In this document: in pieces, positions 18,258 to 27,008 of the stretch | Numbering within the stretch: position 1 is the first letter of the stretch | Layout: every line of letters starts with the position of its first letter | Program-made: the position numbers and the translations under genes | Notes under the pieces: model-generated | The model's input: only the letters and a program-made list of their open reading frames with translations | Told to the model about the DNA's origin: nothing | The model's database searches: none | Origin: Formosa sp. Hel1_33_131 | GTDB taxonomy: Bacteria > Bacteroidota > Bacteroidia > Flavobacteriales > Flavobacteriaceae | Assembly: GCA_949499105.1 (NCBI GenBank) | Contig: CATEFX010000005.1 | Coordinates: forward strand, 1-62,615 | Direction of reading: 5' to 3' | DNA: 62,615 nt

Positions 18258-18494
18258 TTACTGATGGTCGGAGATTTCAGTGACCAAAAAACCGTTTTTC
18301 TTTATAAAAACCACGAGCACGATATTTATCGGTTATCCTAAATTGGTATTCTTTATTTTTCTTAGGCTGTAATAGTTTTAATTTAACTACATGAGATGTC
18401 CTTGCTCAAAGTAGTCTTTGGCTTTGAGATAGGGTTTAATGAGTTCTCTCTTTTTTAAATAAGCAACTACTGAGTCAGTTTCATAAACTTTCAT
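18258..18494 (-). pseudogene. Decayed RelE/ParE-like toxin gene
   Basis: Read from the ATG at 18492-18494, the frame gives MKVYETDSVVAYLKK and continues to residue 35, where it stops. Homologous-looking sequence continues in a second frame (HVVKLKLLQPKK then YQFRITDKYRARGF) and ends in a third (NGFLVTEISDHQ, stop at 18258-18260). The reconstructed protein would be about 79 residues, the size of a RelE/ParE-type mRNA-interferase toxin, and ISDHQ-like ends with KYRA are typical of such toxins. Two compensating frameshifts inactivate it. Its start overlaps the end of the upstream small frame, as in toxin-antitoxin operons. Family assignment is by pattern only. Confidence 0.7.
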
Positions 18495-18684
18495 CAGTCA
18501 GATAGTTGAAAGCTGATAATGGTTTATCTTTTATAGTTTCGGGGATGGTAGAAGATTCTTTAGTTTGCTTAAACTGAAGTGCCATGAAATTCAATACATT
18601 TCTCAGTTCTTCTCAGTTCTTCTCAGTTGCTAAATGTTTTTGGAGAGAGAGTGGTTGCCCGTTTTTGATAGTAATCGTTGTCAT
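18481..18684 (-). pseudogene. Decayed antitoxin-like small gene
   Basis: From the ATG at 18682-18684 the frame begins MTTITIKNGQPLS and is interrupted by a TGA at codon 24. It then runs on in the same frame for 43 codons to a TGA at 18481-18483. The full length would be 67 residues, the size of a type II antitoxin. It overlaps the toxin remnant start by 14 bases. The internal stop lies in a triple 10-base repeat, suggesting damage by repeat slippage or expansion. The antitoxin family is not recognised; the role is inferred from the neighbour. Confidence 0.6.
18601..18630. repeat. Three copies of a 10-base direct repeat
   Basis: TCTCAGTTCT occurs three times in a row, the last copy ending in GC instead of CT. 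It lies in the antitoxin remnant, where it creates the in-frame stop codon. Confidence 0.9.
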
Positions 18685-18764
18685 GATCTATTTTTTTACA
18701 CTATAAATATATTAAAAAAGGATGTAATTTAGAATCAAAGACTTAAAATATTCGAATTAAGCGA

Positions 18765-20066
18765 CTAAACCACTTCGGCATACAGATCAAAATCGGCAGC
18801 TTCTGTGACTTTAACCGTCGCAAATTCGCCTGTTTTTAGATAGGTTTTAGACGCATCGATTAACACTTCATTATCCACATCTGGAGAATCAAATTCTGTG
18901 CGCCCTACAAAGTATTCGCCTTCTTTACGATCAATGACTACTTTAAAGGTTTCGCCAATTTTAGCTTGGTTCAATTCCCATGAAATTTGAGATTGAATTT
19001 CCATGATTTCGTTGGCTCGGGCTAATTTTACGTCTTCTGGCACATCATCCTCTAAATTAAACGCATGTGTGTTTTCTTCATGTGAATACGTAAAACATCC
19101 TAATCGCTCAAAACGCATGGCTTCAACCCATGCTTTTAGGGTTTGATAGTCTTCTTCTGTTTCTCCTGGATACCCAACGATTAAGGTCGTTCGGATGGTC
19201 ATTTCTGGGACCGCTGCTCTAAATTGCTTAAGAAGTTTAGTTGTTTTTTCTTGAGTAGTTCCACGACGCATACTTTTCAGGATTTTATCTGAAATATGTT
19301 GTAATGGAATATCAAGGTAATTACAGATTTTAGGTTCGCGTTTCATCACCTCTAACACATCCATCGGGAAACCCGTTGGAAATGCATAATGCAAACGAAT
19401 CCATTCAATTCCTTCTACTTTCACCAAAGCCTCTAAAAGTTCGGCAAGGTTTCGTTTTTTATAAATATCTAATCCGTAATATGTTAAATCTTGTGCAATC
19501 AGCACCAATTCCATGACACCATTAGCTGCTAATTTCTCGGCCTCTATGACTAGGTTTTCGATAGGTGTTGACTTGTGTTTTCCACGCATCAAAGGGATGG
19601 CACAAAAGCTACAAGGACGATCACAGCCTTCGGCAATTTTTAAATACGCATAATTTTTTGGCGTAGTTGTTAAGCGTTCACCAATAAGTTCATGCTTATA
19701 ATCGGCGCCTAATGCTTTGAGTAATTGTGGCAATTCGGTCGTCCCAAAATACTGATCGACATTGGGAATTTCTTTCTGTAAATCTGGTTTATAACGTTCG
19801 CTCAAACACCCAGTTACAAAGACTTTATCAACCTCGCCATCTTCTTTCTTTTGCATGTAATCTAAGATGGTATTCACACTTTCTTCTTTGGCATTATTAA
19901 TAAAGCCACAGGTGTTGATCACTACAATATTACCCTCTTCTTCGTGAACCACTTCTTTTCCACTGGCTTTGAGTTGCCCCATTAACACTTCGCTATCATA
20001 GACGTTTTTACTACAGCCTAAAGTGATGACGTTAATTTTATTTTTTTTAAGTGTTTTGGTTCTCAT
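18765..20066 (-). CDS. rimO: Ribosomal protein S12 methylthiotransferase RimO
   Basis: A 433-residue radical-SAM enzyme that adds a methylthio group to an aspartate of ribosomal protein S12. The N-terminal UPF0004 domain carries cluster ligands Cys18, Cys53 and Cys87. The radical-SAM domain has Cys148, Cys152 and Cys155 in CDRPCSFC, and a C-terminal TRAM domain starts near residue 370. The FCAIPLMRGKHKS block separates RimO from MiaB-type enzymes. It lies 23 bases downstream of ftsY on the same strand. Confidence 0.97.
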   Translation of the reverse strand: MRTKTLKKNKINVITLGCSKNVYDSEVLMGQLKASGKEVVHEEEGNIVVINTCGFINNAKEESVNTILDYMQKKEDGEVDKVFVTGCLSERYKPDLQKEIPNVDQYFGTTELPQLLKALGADYKHELIGERLTTTPKNYAYLKIAEGCDRPCSFCAIPLMRGKHKSTPIENLVIEAEKLAANGVMELVLIAQDLTYYGLDIYKKRNLAELLEALVKVEGIEWIRLHYAFPTGFPMDVLEVMKREPKICNYLDIPLQHISDKILKSMRRGTTQEKTTKLLKQFRAAVPEMTIRTTLIVGYPGETEEDYQTLKAWVEAMRFERLGCFTYSHEENTHAFNLEDDVPEDVKLARANEIMEIQSQISWELNQAKIGETFKVVIDRKEGEYFVGRTEFDSPDVDNEVLIDASKTYLKTGEFATVKVTEAADFDLYAEVV

Positions 20067-20089
20067 TTAGTGGAGTTAAATACTGTGAT

Positions 20090-21043
20090 TTATTTAAAAA
20101 ATGAATCTACAAATTCATATTTATTAAAAACTTGAAGGTCTTCTAATCCTTCACCAATACCAATATATCTGACAGGAATTTGAAATTCATCACTAATTCC
20201 GATGACTACCCCGCCTTTGGCAGTACCATCTAATTTGGTAATAGCTAAGGCTGTTACTTCCGTCGCAGCGGTAAATTGTTTCGCTTGTTCAAATGCATTT
20301 TGACCAGTAGAACCATCGAGAACCAACAACACTTCATGCGGTGAGTAGTCTACAACTTTTTGCATAACGCGTTTCACTTTGGTTAATTCGTTCATCAAAT
20401 TAACTTTGTTGTGTAAACGACCTGCGGTATCAATAATTACAACGTCGGCCTTAGAAGTCACAGCACTTTGTAAGGTATCAAATGCTACAGAAGCAGGATC
20501 ACTCCCCATCGATTGTTTTATAATTGGAACTCCCACACGGTCCGCCCAAACTTGTAACTGATCAATGGCAGCCGCTCTAAACGTGTCGGCAGCACCTAAA
20601 ACGACGCTTAAGCCTTGTTTTTTAAGTTGGTAAGCGAGTTTTCCAATGGTCGTTGTTTTACCAGCACCATTCACTCCCACCACCATAATTACGTAGGGTT
20701 TGTGTGTTGAAGGGATCGAAAACTTGGTTTCTTCTCCAGAGTTTGTTTCTGATAATAAACCGGCTATTTCTTCTCTTAGAATTAGATTTAAAGCATCGGT
20801 TCCAACATATTTATCTTTGGAGACGCGAGCTTCAATTCGGTCAATAATTTTTAAAGTTGTATTTACTCCTACATCGCTAGAAACAAGGACTTCTTCTAAG
20901 TTATCTAATACATCTGCATCCACTGTGGATTTTCCAACAACGACTTTGCTTAGCTTATCAAAAAAAGTGGTTTTAGATTTCTCTAAACCCTTATCAAGCG
21001 TGGCTTTTTTGTCGGATGAAAAAATGTTTTTAAAAAAACTCAT
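20090..21043 (-). CDS. ftsY: Signal recognition particle receptor FtsY
   Basis: The 317-residue SRP receptor GTPase that delivers ribosome-nascent chain complexes to the membrane translocon. It has a helical N domain (about 15-95) and a GTPase G domain with GVNGAGKTTT (about 123-132), DTFRAAA, DTAGR and TKLDGTAKGG. The acidic A domain of E. coli FtsY is absent, leaving a short basic N terminus with MSFFKNIF, which may help membrane contact. It follows DUF4295 after a terminator-like hairpin and precedes rimO. Confidence 0.98.
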   Translation of the reverse strand: MSFFKNIFSSDKKATLDKGLEKSKTTFFDKLSKVVVGKSTVDADVLDNLEEVLVSSDVGVNTTLKIIDRIEARVSKDKYVGTDALNLILREEIAGLLSETNSGEETKFSIPSTHKPYVIMVVGVNGAGKTTTIGKLAYQLKKQGLSVVLGAADTFRAAAIDQLQVWADRVGVPIIKQSMGSDPASVAFDTLQSAVTSKADVVIIDTAGRLHNKVNLMNELTKVKRVMQKVVDYSPHEVLLVLDGSTGQNAFEQAKQFTAATEVTALAITKLDGTAKGGVVIGISDEFQIPVRYIGIGEGLEDLQVFNKYEFVDSFFK

Positions 21044-21100
21044 AAGTCAACTATGTATCTATTTACAAAAATAACATTAAAAGTGAGTAAACTAAAAAAT

Positions 21101-21128
21101 AAAAGCCGCTTTATAAAAAAGCAGCTTT
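21101..21128 (-). terminator. Terminator-like hairpin between DUF4295 and ftsY
   Basis: The stem AAAGCCGCTTT/AAGCAGCTTT has one mismatch and a five-base loop. In the minus-strand RNA it is followed by a run of U, so it can end the rpmB-rpmG-DUF4295 message before ftsY. Confidence 0.7.
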
Positions 21129-21156
21129 AAATATGTTTATGAAAAAGGGGTCTTAA

Positions 21157-21306
21157 TTACTTACTTAAGAACTCATTTACCTTTTCAGGCGTCATAATAG
21201 ATTCTACAAAAGTGTAAGCACCAGATTTTGGAGACTTCACCATTTTGATCGCTTTTGTTAAACGCTTTGATCCTGTTTGTAAGGATGCTACTGATTTCTT
21301 TGCCAT
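21157..21306 (-). CDS. DUF4295 protein, small ribosome-associated protein
   Basis: A 49-residue basic protein starting MAKKSVASLQTGSKRLTKAI and ending NEFLSK. It is the DUF4295 family found in Bacteroidota next to rpmG. As I recall, a homologous protein was seen as an extra large-subunit protein (called bL38) in a Flavobacterium ribosome structure; I cannot verify this here. The position 47 bases after rpmG in a ribosomal-protein cluster and the charge support a ribosomal role. Confidence 0.9.
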   Translation of the reverse strand: MAKKSVASLQTGSKRLTKAIKMVKSPKSGAYTFVESIMTPEKVNEFLSK

Positions 21307-21353
21307 GATTCAAATGTGTTACATTTGAAATTTTACTTGCGTAAAATTTCTAA

Positions 21354-21536
21354 TTATTTAATTTCTTTATGAACCGTCATTTTCTTAAGGATAGGATTAA
21401 ATTTCTTAATCTCCATACGATCCGGTGTATTCTTCTTATTCTTAGTGGTAATATATCTAGAAGTTCCTGCTTTCCCAGAATCCTTATGCTCAGTGCACTC
21501 TAATATTACTTGAACTCTATTTCCTCTTTTTGCCAT
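21354..21536 (-). CDS. rpmG: Ribosomal protein bL33
   Basis: The 60-residue large-subunit protein, with the family start [16 protein letters not shown] and the [17 protein letters not shown] block. The four-cysteine zinc site of some L33 proteins is absent: only one Cys (ECTEH) is present, so this is the zinc-free form. It lies between rpmB and the DUF4295 gene and is probably co-transcribed with both. Confidence 0.97.
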   Translation of the reverse strand: MAKRGNRVQVILECTEHKDSGKAGTSRYITTKNKKNTPDRMEIKKFNPILKKMTVHKEIK

Positions 21537-21559
21537 TTTGAAATGCTTTTAACGGTGGT

Positions 21560-21796
21560 TTATTTTAAAAAACCTTTAGACTTTGCTGCTTTTATTGCTG
21601 CGTAAATACCAATTTTATTGATAGTTTTCAAGGCTGCAGTAGACACCTTTAATGTTACCCAGTTATCATCTTCTGGAATATAAAAACGTTTTTTGATTAA
21701 ATTGACATTAAATCTACGTTTAGTTCTATTCAAGGCATGAGAAACGTTGTTTCCAAACATTGCTCTTTTACCTGTAAGTTCACAAATTCTTGACAT
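21560..21796 (-). CDS. rpmB: Ribosomal protein bL28
   Basis: The 78-residue large-subunit protein L28. It begins [20 protein letters not shown] and contains the [10 protein letters not shown] and [10 protein letters not shown] blocks usual for the family. It is the first of a three-gene small-protein cluster (rpmB, rpmG, DUF4295), with cinA 79 bases upstream on the same strand. Confidence 0.97.
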   Translation of the reverse strand: MSRICELTGKRAMFGNNVSHALNRTKRRFNVNLIKKRFYIPEDDNWVTLKVSTAALKTINKIGIYAAIKAAKSKGFLK

Positions 21797-21875
21797 TTTT
21801 CTTAACTTTAATTGTTTTGTTGTTTCAAAACGAGGTGCAAAAATACGAATTCTTTAGAAGTACGCAAACTTTATA

Positions 21876-23126
21876 TTAGCATTTTTTAAAAATTTCTTTT
21901 TGAAACAATGTAAATGCCATTGTCACTGCTTTTTGAACGACCCTAAGTCGTTGTTTTCCAAAGTTAAACTGCTGCGAAAACACCCCGTCTGGTGTTGCAA
22001 TTGCGATGCAAACGGTTCCGATTTCTTCGTCCGAATCGCCTTTCGAAGGGCCTGCATTGCCTGTGGTTGCGATTCCGTAGTCTGAATTAAACAAGGTTTT
22101 CACATTTTGAGCCATCGCTTCAGCAACTTCCAAACTGACCACGGAATTCGAAGCGATCAATTCAGAATCAACTTTTAAAACATCTATTTTAATAGCGGTT
22201 GAATACGCCACTAACCCCCCTTTAAAATAGGCAGAAGCTCCTGGATGTGCTGTTATATTTTCTGCAATTTTACCGCCAGTGCAACTTTCGGCTACTGCAA
22301 GCGTTTTTCCGTGTTTTACAAGTTGATTGCCAATGATTTGTTCAATAGACGATTGCTCTTCAAACCCTACAAACACATCATTTATTAAGGGTAATAAGGC
22401 CGAAACTTGTGCGTCGACCCCCGCAGTGATTGCTGCTTTATCGAAACCTGTTGAGGACAATCGCAATCGAACTCTTCCTAAATTTGGCAAATAGGCAAGT
22501 TTTATAGATTCTGGCAAGGCCGCTTCCCAATCCTTAATCCGATCGGCAATGACACTCTCCCCTAGCCCATAGGTTAGAAGTGTTTTGTGTAGTATAAATG
22601 GACGGTCAAATTTTTCAGAGATTCTAGGCAAAACCTCATCATTCATCAAGCCTTTCATCTCGTAAGGCACCCCGGGTAATGAAATAAAAATAGTATTGTT
22701 TTTTTCGAGCCACATACCAGGTGCACTTCCCGATTTATTCATGAGGGCTGTGGCTTTAGAAAGCACCAGCGATTGATCGATATTAACCTGTAACAAGGGT
22801 TGTTTTACAAAATGCTCCCATAGGTACTTGATATTTTTCAAGACCGCTTCATCATACACCAAGGTATCATCAAAATACTGGGCTAAAGTTGTTTTGGTAA
22901 TATCATCTTTTGTAGGACCAAGTCCGCCTGTAATAATTACAATATCAACCTGTTTTTCAGCCGCTTCAAACGCTTTCAAAATATGAGTCTTATCATCTTG
23001 AACGGATGTAATTTGATACACTGATACGCCTATTTTATTCAACTCTGTCGCTATAAACGCAGAATTAGTGTCCACGATTTGACCAATTAAAATTTCATCT
23101 CCAATCGTAATTATTTCTGCTTTCAT
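21876..23126 (-). CDS. cinA: CinA family protein (nicotinamide-nucleotide amidohydrolase / competence-damage)
   Basis: A 416-residue two-domain protein. The N-terminal molybdopterin-binding-like (COG1058) domain, about 1-170, has GDEILIGQIVDTNS and TGGLGPTKDD. The C-terminal PncC-type domain, about 255-410, has AESCTGG and TGNAGPSKGD and is expected to deamidate NMN for NAD recycling. Length matches full CinA. It lies 3 bases after the FAH-family gene, within the operon running from recR. Confidence 0.95.
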   Translation of the reverse strand: MKAEIITIGDEILIGQIVDTNSAFIATELNKIGVSVYQITSVQDDKTHILKAFEAAEKQVDIVIITGGLGPTKDDITKTTLAQYFDDTLVYDEAVLKNIKYLWEHFVKQPLLQVNIDQSLVLSKATALMNKSGSAPGMWLEKNNTIFISLPGVPYEMKGLMNDEVLPRISEKFDRPFILHKTLLTYGLGESVIADRIKDWEAALPESIKLAYLPNLGRVRLRLSSTGFDKAAITAGVDAQVSALLPLINDVFVGFEEQSSIEQIIGNQLVKHGKTLAVAESCTGGKIAENITAHPGASAYFKGGLVAYSTAIKIDVLKVDSELIASNSVVSLEVAEAMAQNVKTLFNSDYGIATTGNAGPSKGDSDEEIGTVCIAIATPDGVFSQQFNFGKQRLRVVQKAVTMAFTLFQKEIFKKC

Positions 23127-23129
23127 ATG

Positions 23130-23741
23130 TTATTTAACTTTGATTGAAAAAAATTCTTCCTCGCCAATATATCCTTTTAAAGAATCATTCGGTTGCACCC
23201 GACTCACGCCAGAAGGGGTTCCTGTAAAAATAATATCTCCAATTTTTAAAGTGAAAAACTGAGAAATGTATGCAATGATATCGTCAATATTCCAAAGCAT
23301 CTCATTGGTACTCGCTGACTGTACTATTTCATCATTTTTATGTAGACTAAATTGAAGATTGGAAAGAGACTCGAAATTGGATTTTGACACCCATTTACCA
23401 ACGACAGCCGAGCCGTCAAAGGCTTTTGATTTTTCCCAAGGCAATCCTTTTTCTTTGAGTTTCTGTTGAAGATCTCGTGCCGTAAAGTCAATCCCTAAAC
23501 CAATTTGATCGTAGTATTTATGAGCGAATTTTGAATCGATGTATTTACCAACGCGATTTATTTTTACTAAGACTTCGACTTCGTGATGCACCTCATCAGA
23601 AAAATCGGGAATAAAAAAGGGTTGTTTTTTTAACAGGATTGCGGTATCAGGTTTCAAAAAAATAACCGGTTCTTTTGGCTTTTCATTATTGAGCTCTGAA
23701 ATATGTTGCGCATAATTACGCCCAATACAAATTAGCTTCAT
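23130..23741 (-). CDS. Fumarylacetoacetate hydrolase (FAH) family protein
   Basis: A 203-residue single-domain FAH-fold enzyme. Metal ligands of the family are visible in EVHHEVEVLVKI (about 50-61) and GIDFTARDLQ, and the C-terminal GDIIFTGTPSGV motif is intact. Family members act as acylpyruvate hydrolases, oxaloacetate decarboxylases or HpcE-type isomerases; the substrate cannot be set here. The start ATG overlaps the stop of the exonuclease gene (TAATG), showing tight translational coupling. Confidence 0.93.
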   Translation of the reverse strand: MKLICIGRNYAQHISELNNEKPKEPVIFLKPDTAILLKKQPFFIPDFSDEVHHEVEVLVKINRVGKYIDSKFAHKYYDQIGLGIDFTARDLQQKLKEKGLPWEKSKAFDGSAVVGKWVSKSNFESLSNLQFSLHKNDEIVQSASTNEMLWNIDDIIAYISQFFTLKIGDIIFTGTPSGVSRVQPNDSLKGYIGEEEFFSIKVK

Positions 23742-24517
23742 TATTGAAGTTTATTATTAAACGCCCGTAGTTTGATGGCTGTTAATACTTTTTTGGTGTA
23801 AAGTGGGAAATCTGCTGAAAGTAACCACCCAAAATATCCAGGCTCTTTTTCAAGAATTTCCGTCACTTTTTTACCCTTATGTTTTCCAAAAGAAAAACAT
23901 TCATCACCATCTTTATCATACGCAATAAAACCAGCAAAGTCAGCAAGTTTTTTGCGAGAACTAAAGTCTGCTAAAAATTTTGTATCGTTTTCTAAATCTT
24001 CATAACGATCCAGTTGTGCTTTTAAAACCTCATAGGTCGCCATGGTATCGGCTTCTGCGCTATGCGCATCTTCGAGACTTCTATCGCAGTAAAACTTAAA
24101 TGCTGCAGTCAAAGTACGTTGCTCCATTTTATGAAAAATCGTTTGCACATCTACCGATTGCCTGTTTTTCATATCAAAATCAATACCTGCTCTTAGCATT
24201 TCTTCGGCCAATAAAGGAATGTCAAAACGGTTAGAATTAAAGCCTCCTAAATCAGAGTCTTTAATCCACGTATTAACTTCTTTAGCAAGTGTATTAAATG
24301 TGGGTGCATTGGCCACTTTCTCATTGGTGATGCCGTGAACTGCAACGACTTGTGGCGGAATTGGCATTTCTGGATTTACTAACCAGGTTTTCTTTTCTTC
24401 TGAACCGTCGGGGTTTACTTTTAAAATAGAAATTTCAACAATTCGGTCTTTGGTAATACTGATACCAGTGGTTTCTAAATCAAAGAAACAAATGGATTTG
24501 TTTAGGTTTAGTTGCAT
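23741..24517 (-). CDS. DEDDh 3'-5' exonuclease (DNA polymerase III epsilon-like)
   Basis: A 258-residue exonuclease. ExoI has FDLETTG (about 12-18), ExoII lies in GFNSNRFDIPLL, and ExoIII is AHSAEADTM, the HxAxxD pattern of the DEDDh group. The last 60 residues form a small extra domain with FGKHKGKKVTEI and GYFGWLLSADFP, as found in several Bacteroidota exonucleases. It might proofread or degrade DNA or RNA; it is not shown to be the replicative epsilon subunit. It starts 2 bases after the E2 gene stop. Confidence 0.92.
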   Translation of the reverse strand: MQLNLNKSICFFDLETTGISITKDRIVEISILKVNPDGSEEKKTWLVNPEMPIPPQVVAVHGITNEKVANAPTFNTLAKEVNTWIKDSDLGGFNSNRFDIPLLAEEMLRAGIDFDMKNRQSVDVQTIFHKMEQRTLTAAFKFYCDRSLEDAHSAEADTMATYEVLKAQLDRYEDLENDTKFLADFSSRKKLADFAGFIAYDKDGDECFSFGKHKGKKVTEILEKEPGYFGWLLSADFPLYTKKVLTAIKLRAFNNKLQ

Positions 24518-24519
24518 AA

Positions 24520-25842
24520 TTATAGTGTTCGAGTTTCATCCCATGCTTCGAGGTATTCTTTGACAGTTTTTATAAACTGACCGCCTAGCGCTCCATTGAC
24601 CACTCGGTGGTCATAAGAATGTGATAAAAACATTTTTTGTCTAATTCCAATAAAATCGCCTTCACTAGTTTCAATCACTGCTGGGACTTTTCTGATGGCT
24701 CCAAGCGCAAGAATTCCAACTTGTGGTTGATTGATAATAGGCGTTCCCATGATACTTCCAAATCCGCCAACATTAGTCACCGTATAGGTTCCATCTTGAA
24801 TATCATCTGGTTTTAATTGATTCGTTCGTGCACGAATCGCCAAATCATTGACTCTTTTGGTCATCCCAATAAGGTTTAATTGATCTGCATTTTTGATGAC
24901 GGGGACAATTAAATTGCCATCTTCTAAAGCCGCAGCCATTCCGATATTGATATTTTTTCGTTTGATTATTTCTCCATCTTGAACCGACACATTCAGCATT
25001 GGATGCAAGGTTAATGCATGTGCCACAGCTTCCATAAATATTGGGGTAAAAGTGATGTTTTGCCCTTCTCGAGCTTTAAAACTATCTTTAATTTTTAGCC
25101 TCCAATTCCAAATTTTAGTCACATCTACTTCAATAAAAGACTGCACATGTGCCGCCGTTTGAAGTGAATCCGTCATATGCTTAGATACTAACTTGCCCAT
25201 ACGCGTCATCTCAATGATTTCATCTTCACCACGGCTCACTACTGGAGTGACGGCAGATATAGAAGGCGTCGATAGGACATTATCCACTTGCTGTTCTTGT
25301 ACGACTGGTTGTGACTGCGGTTGTGGCGAATTAGGTTTATTTGACAAATAGGACAATATATCTTGTTTGGTCACTCGTCCTTCTTTTCCAGAGCCTTTTA
25401 CGGCATCCAGTTCTGATTGTGTAATGCCTTCTTTTTTTGCAATGTTTTTTACTAGGGGCGAATAAAAACGTGCATCATTTGAGGCTATCGAAGTCAAGGT
25501 TTCTTGAACTTTTTCAATAGAGGATTCTAATTCCACAGCTTCTACCGGTTCTTCAGATGGGATGACGTCTGGAATAGACGCGTTGACAGCCTCGAAACTA
25601 GATTCTGTCTCAATAATGGCGATCGTTTGTCCAACTTCTATAATCGCATCCACTTCAAATAATTTCTGAGTTAAGATGCCTTCAACTTCACTCGGTATTT
25701 CACTATCAACCTTATCTGTTGCAATTTCTAAAACAGCTTCATCAGCTTCAATGGTATCGCCTACTTCTTTAAGCCATGCTGTCAGCGTGGCTTCGGCTAC
25801 ACTCTCACCCATTTTGGGTAATTTAAGTTCAAATTTTGCCAT
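24520..25842 (-). CDS. 2-oxo acid dehydrogenase E2 (lipoyl acyltransferase)
   Basis: A 440-residue E2 core subunit that carries acyl groups on lipoate. It has a lipoyl domain (1-80) with the lipoylated Lys44 in ATDKVDSE, a flexible Glu/Ser/Val-rich linker, an E3-binding domain (about 121-160, starting FYSPLVKNIAKKEG), a Pro/Gln-rich linker, and the catalytic domain (about 205-440). The active-site motif reads His412-R-V-V-Asn416-G instead of HxxxDG. The overall type resembles branched-chain or 2-oxoglutarate E2 proteins of flavobacteria; the E1 and E3 genes are not adjacent, so the complex is not certain. Confidence 0.93.
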   Translation of the reverse strand: MAKFELKLPKMGESVAEATLTAWLKEVGDTIEADEAVLEIATDKVDSEIPSEVEGILTQKLFEVDAIIEVGQTIAIIETESSFEAVNASIPDVIPSEEPVEAVELESSIEKVQETLTSIASNDARFYSPLVKNIAKKEGITQSELDAVKGSGKEGRVTKQDILSYLSNKPNSPQPQSQPVVQEQQVDNVLSTPSISAVTPVVSRGEDEIIEMTRMGKLVSKHMTDSLQTAAHVQSFIEVDVTKIWNWRLKIKDSFKAREGQNITFTPIFMEAVAHALTLHPMLNVSVQDGEIIKRKNINIGMAAALEDGNLIVPVIKNADQLNLIGMTKRVNDLAIRARTNQLKPDDIQDGTYTVTNVGGFGSIMGTPIINQPQVGILALGAIRKVPAVIETSEGDFIGIRQKMFLSHSYDHRVVNGALGGQFIKTVKEYLEAWDETRTL

Positions 25843-25913
25843 AGTTTTATGCGAATAGGTAAATTAATATAGACTACAAAATTAACTAAAATAGATGAAA
25901 CAACTTAGAAATA

Positions 25914-27002
25914 TCAGAATTGTATTACGTCTCCAATACTGTCCGCTGAATTACTCCCAAGAATATAGGTGCAATTTCTGGGGTGAATTTTATAAATAGA
26001 CTGTTTGGGTTTAGAAACCTGCATCTGATCAATAATCGACTTAAATGACATCGTTGATGCATCAAAAATTAATTCAGAACTTGAGCTTACTTCATCTACA
26101 GAAGCGATCAGCCTTGGATTCAATTTTTTAACTAATTGAGCTTCTGGATTTGATGAAATTAATACAGATTTATACTTAATTTCAGGTTGTTGCTGTTTCA
26201 ACGGTTTTAATAGAACTAATAGTTTGATTGCTACAGAAACCAACAGATCAGAAAAGAAATTGGATTTAAAATGTTTTTGATGAAAAATCTGCATGGCTCC
26301 ATAAAACCGTTTGAGATACATTTCATTTCTTCGTGTACTTTCGCCTTTATAATGAATAACGGTGGTGCCTCCAAAATAATAATTATCGTGGCCCTCTTTA
26401 AGCGATTTATAAGAAAAATCGATGTCTTCTCCGTACATAAAGTAATCTTCGTCGAAGCCCTTTAAGGACTCATATATCGATCGTTTGAGTAACATAAATG
26501 CACCCACTAAAACCTCAACTTTTGCGGTCTCATGTTCCTTAATATGAGTCGCATAGTACCGTTGAGAATTTCCAAGTATTTTTTTAATCGCAATTTTAAC
26601 TACAGGAATATTTCGTTTACTCTCAGGAAGAAATTTCCCAGAACCATCAACCAATCGACAGCCAATAATTCCCAAGTTTGTTTGTGTATCTGCAAAATTG
26701 AGAATCGTTCTAAAAGTATCTTCCGCAACCACTGTATCTGGGTTTAGAATACAGACATACGCACCCTTGGCAACTTTAACCGCTTGATTATTGGCTATTG
26801 AAAATCCGACGTTTGATGTGTTCTGAATTAAAACTACTGACGGGAATTTCTCCTTTACCATCTCGCAACTATCGTCCTTTGAATTATTGTCTATCACAAT
26901 AATTTCTGAAGGAATATCGACTAAAGCTGCTTCTACACTTTGCAGGCACAGCTCGAGAAAGTAGCGCACATTATAATTTAGAATGACAACTGATAGTTTC
27001 AA
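25914..27002 (-). CDS. Family 2 glycosyltransferase
   Basis: A 362-residue inverting GT-A glycosyltransferase of the rhamnosyltransferase/WbbL-like type. It has VVILNYNVRYFLELCL at the start, VIDNNSKDDS (about 36-45), CILNPDTVV near 88 and the GFDEDYFMYGEDIDFSYK acceptor block (about 192-209). A hydrophobic stretch at about 253-266 may touch the membrane. It probably transfers sugar to a surface polysaccharide or lipid. No ATG exists in the right place; a stop codon lies three codons upstream, so the TTG at 27000-27002 is the likely start. It follows recR after 6 bases. Confidence 0.9.
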   Translation of the reverse strand: MKLSVVILNYNVRYFLELCLQSVEAALVDIPSEIIVIDNNSKDDSCEMVKEKFPSVVLIQNTSNVGFSIANNQAVKVAKGAYVCILNPDTVVAEDTFRTILNFADTQTNLGIIGCRLVDGSGKFLPESKRNIPVVKIAIKKILGNSQRYYATHIKEHETAKVEVLVGAFMLLKRSIYESLKGFDEDYFMYGEDIDFSYKSLKEGHDNYYFGGTTVIHYKGESTRRNEMYLKRFYGAMQIFHQKHFKSNFFSDLLVSVAIKLLVLLKPLKQQQPEIKYKSVLISSNPEAQLVKKLNPRLIASVDEVSSSSELIFDASTMSFKSIIDQMQVSKPKQSIYKIHPRNCTYILGSNSADSIGDVIQF

Positions 27003-27008
27003 GATAAT

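Larger units (their letters stand above)
18079..18764. other. 686-base gap without an intact gene
   Basis: This is the longest non-coding stretch of the window. It holds the remnants of a toxin-antitoxin pair on the minus strand (18258-18684), a triple 10-base repeat inside the antitoxin remnant, and a short sequence at 18198-18230 that resembles a dispersed repeat. The remaining flanks (18085-18197 and 18690-18764) are A+T-rich and show nothing recognisable apart from the presumed leader of bshC-side transcripts. Confidence 0.7.
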
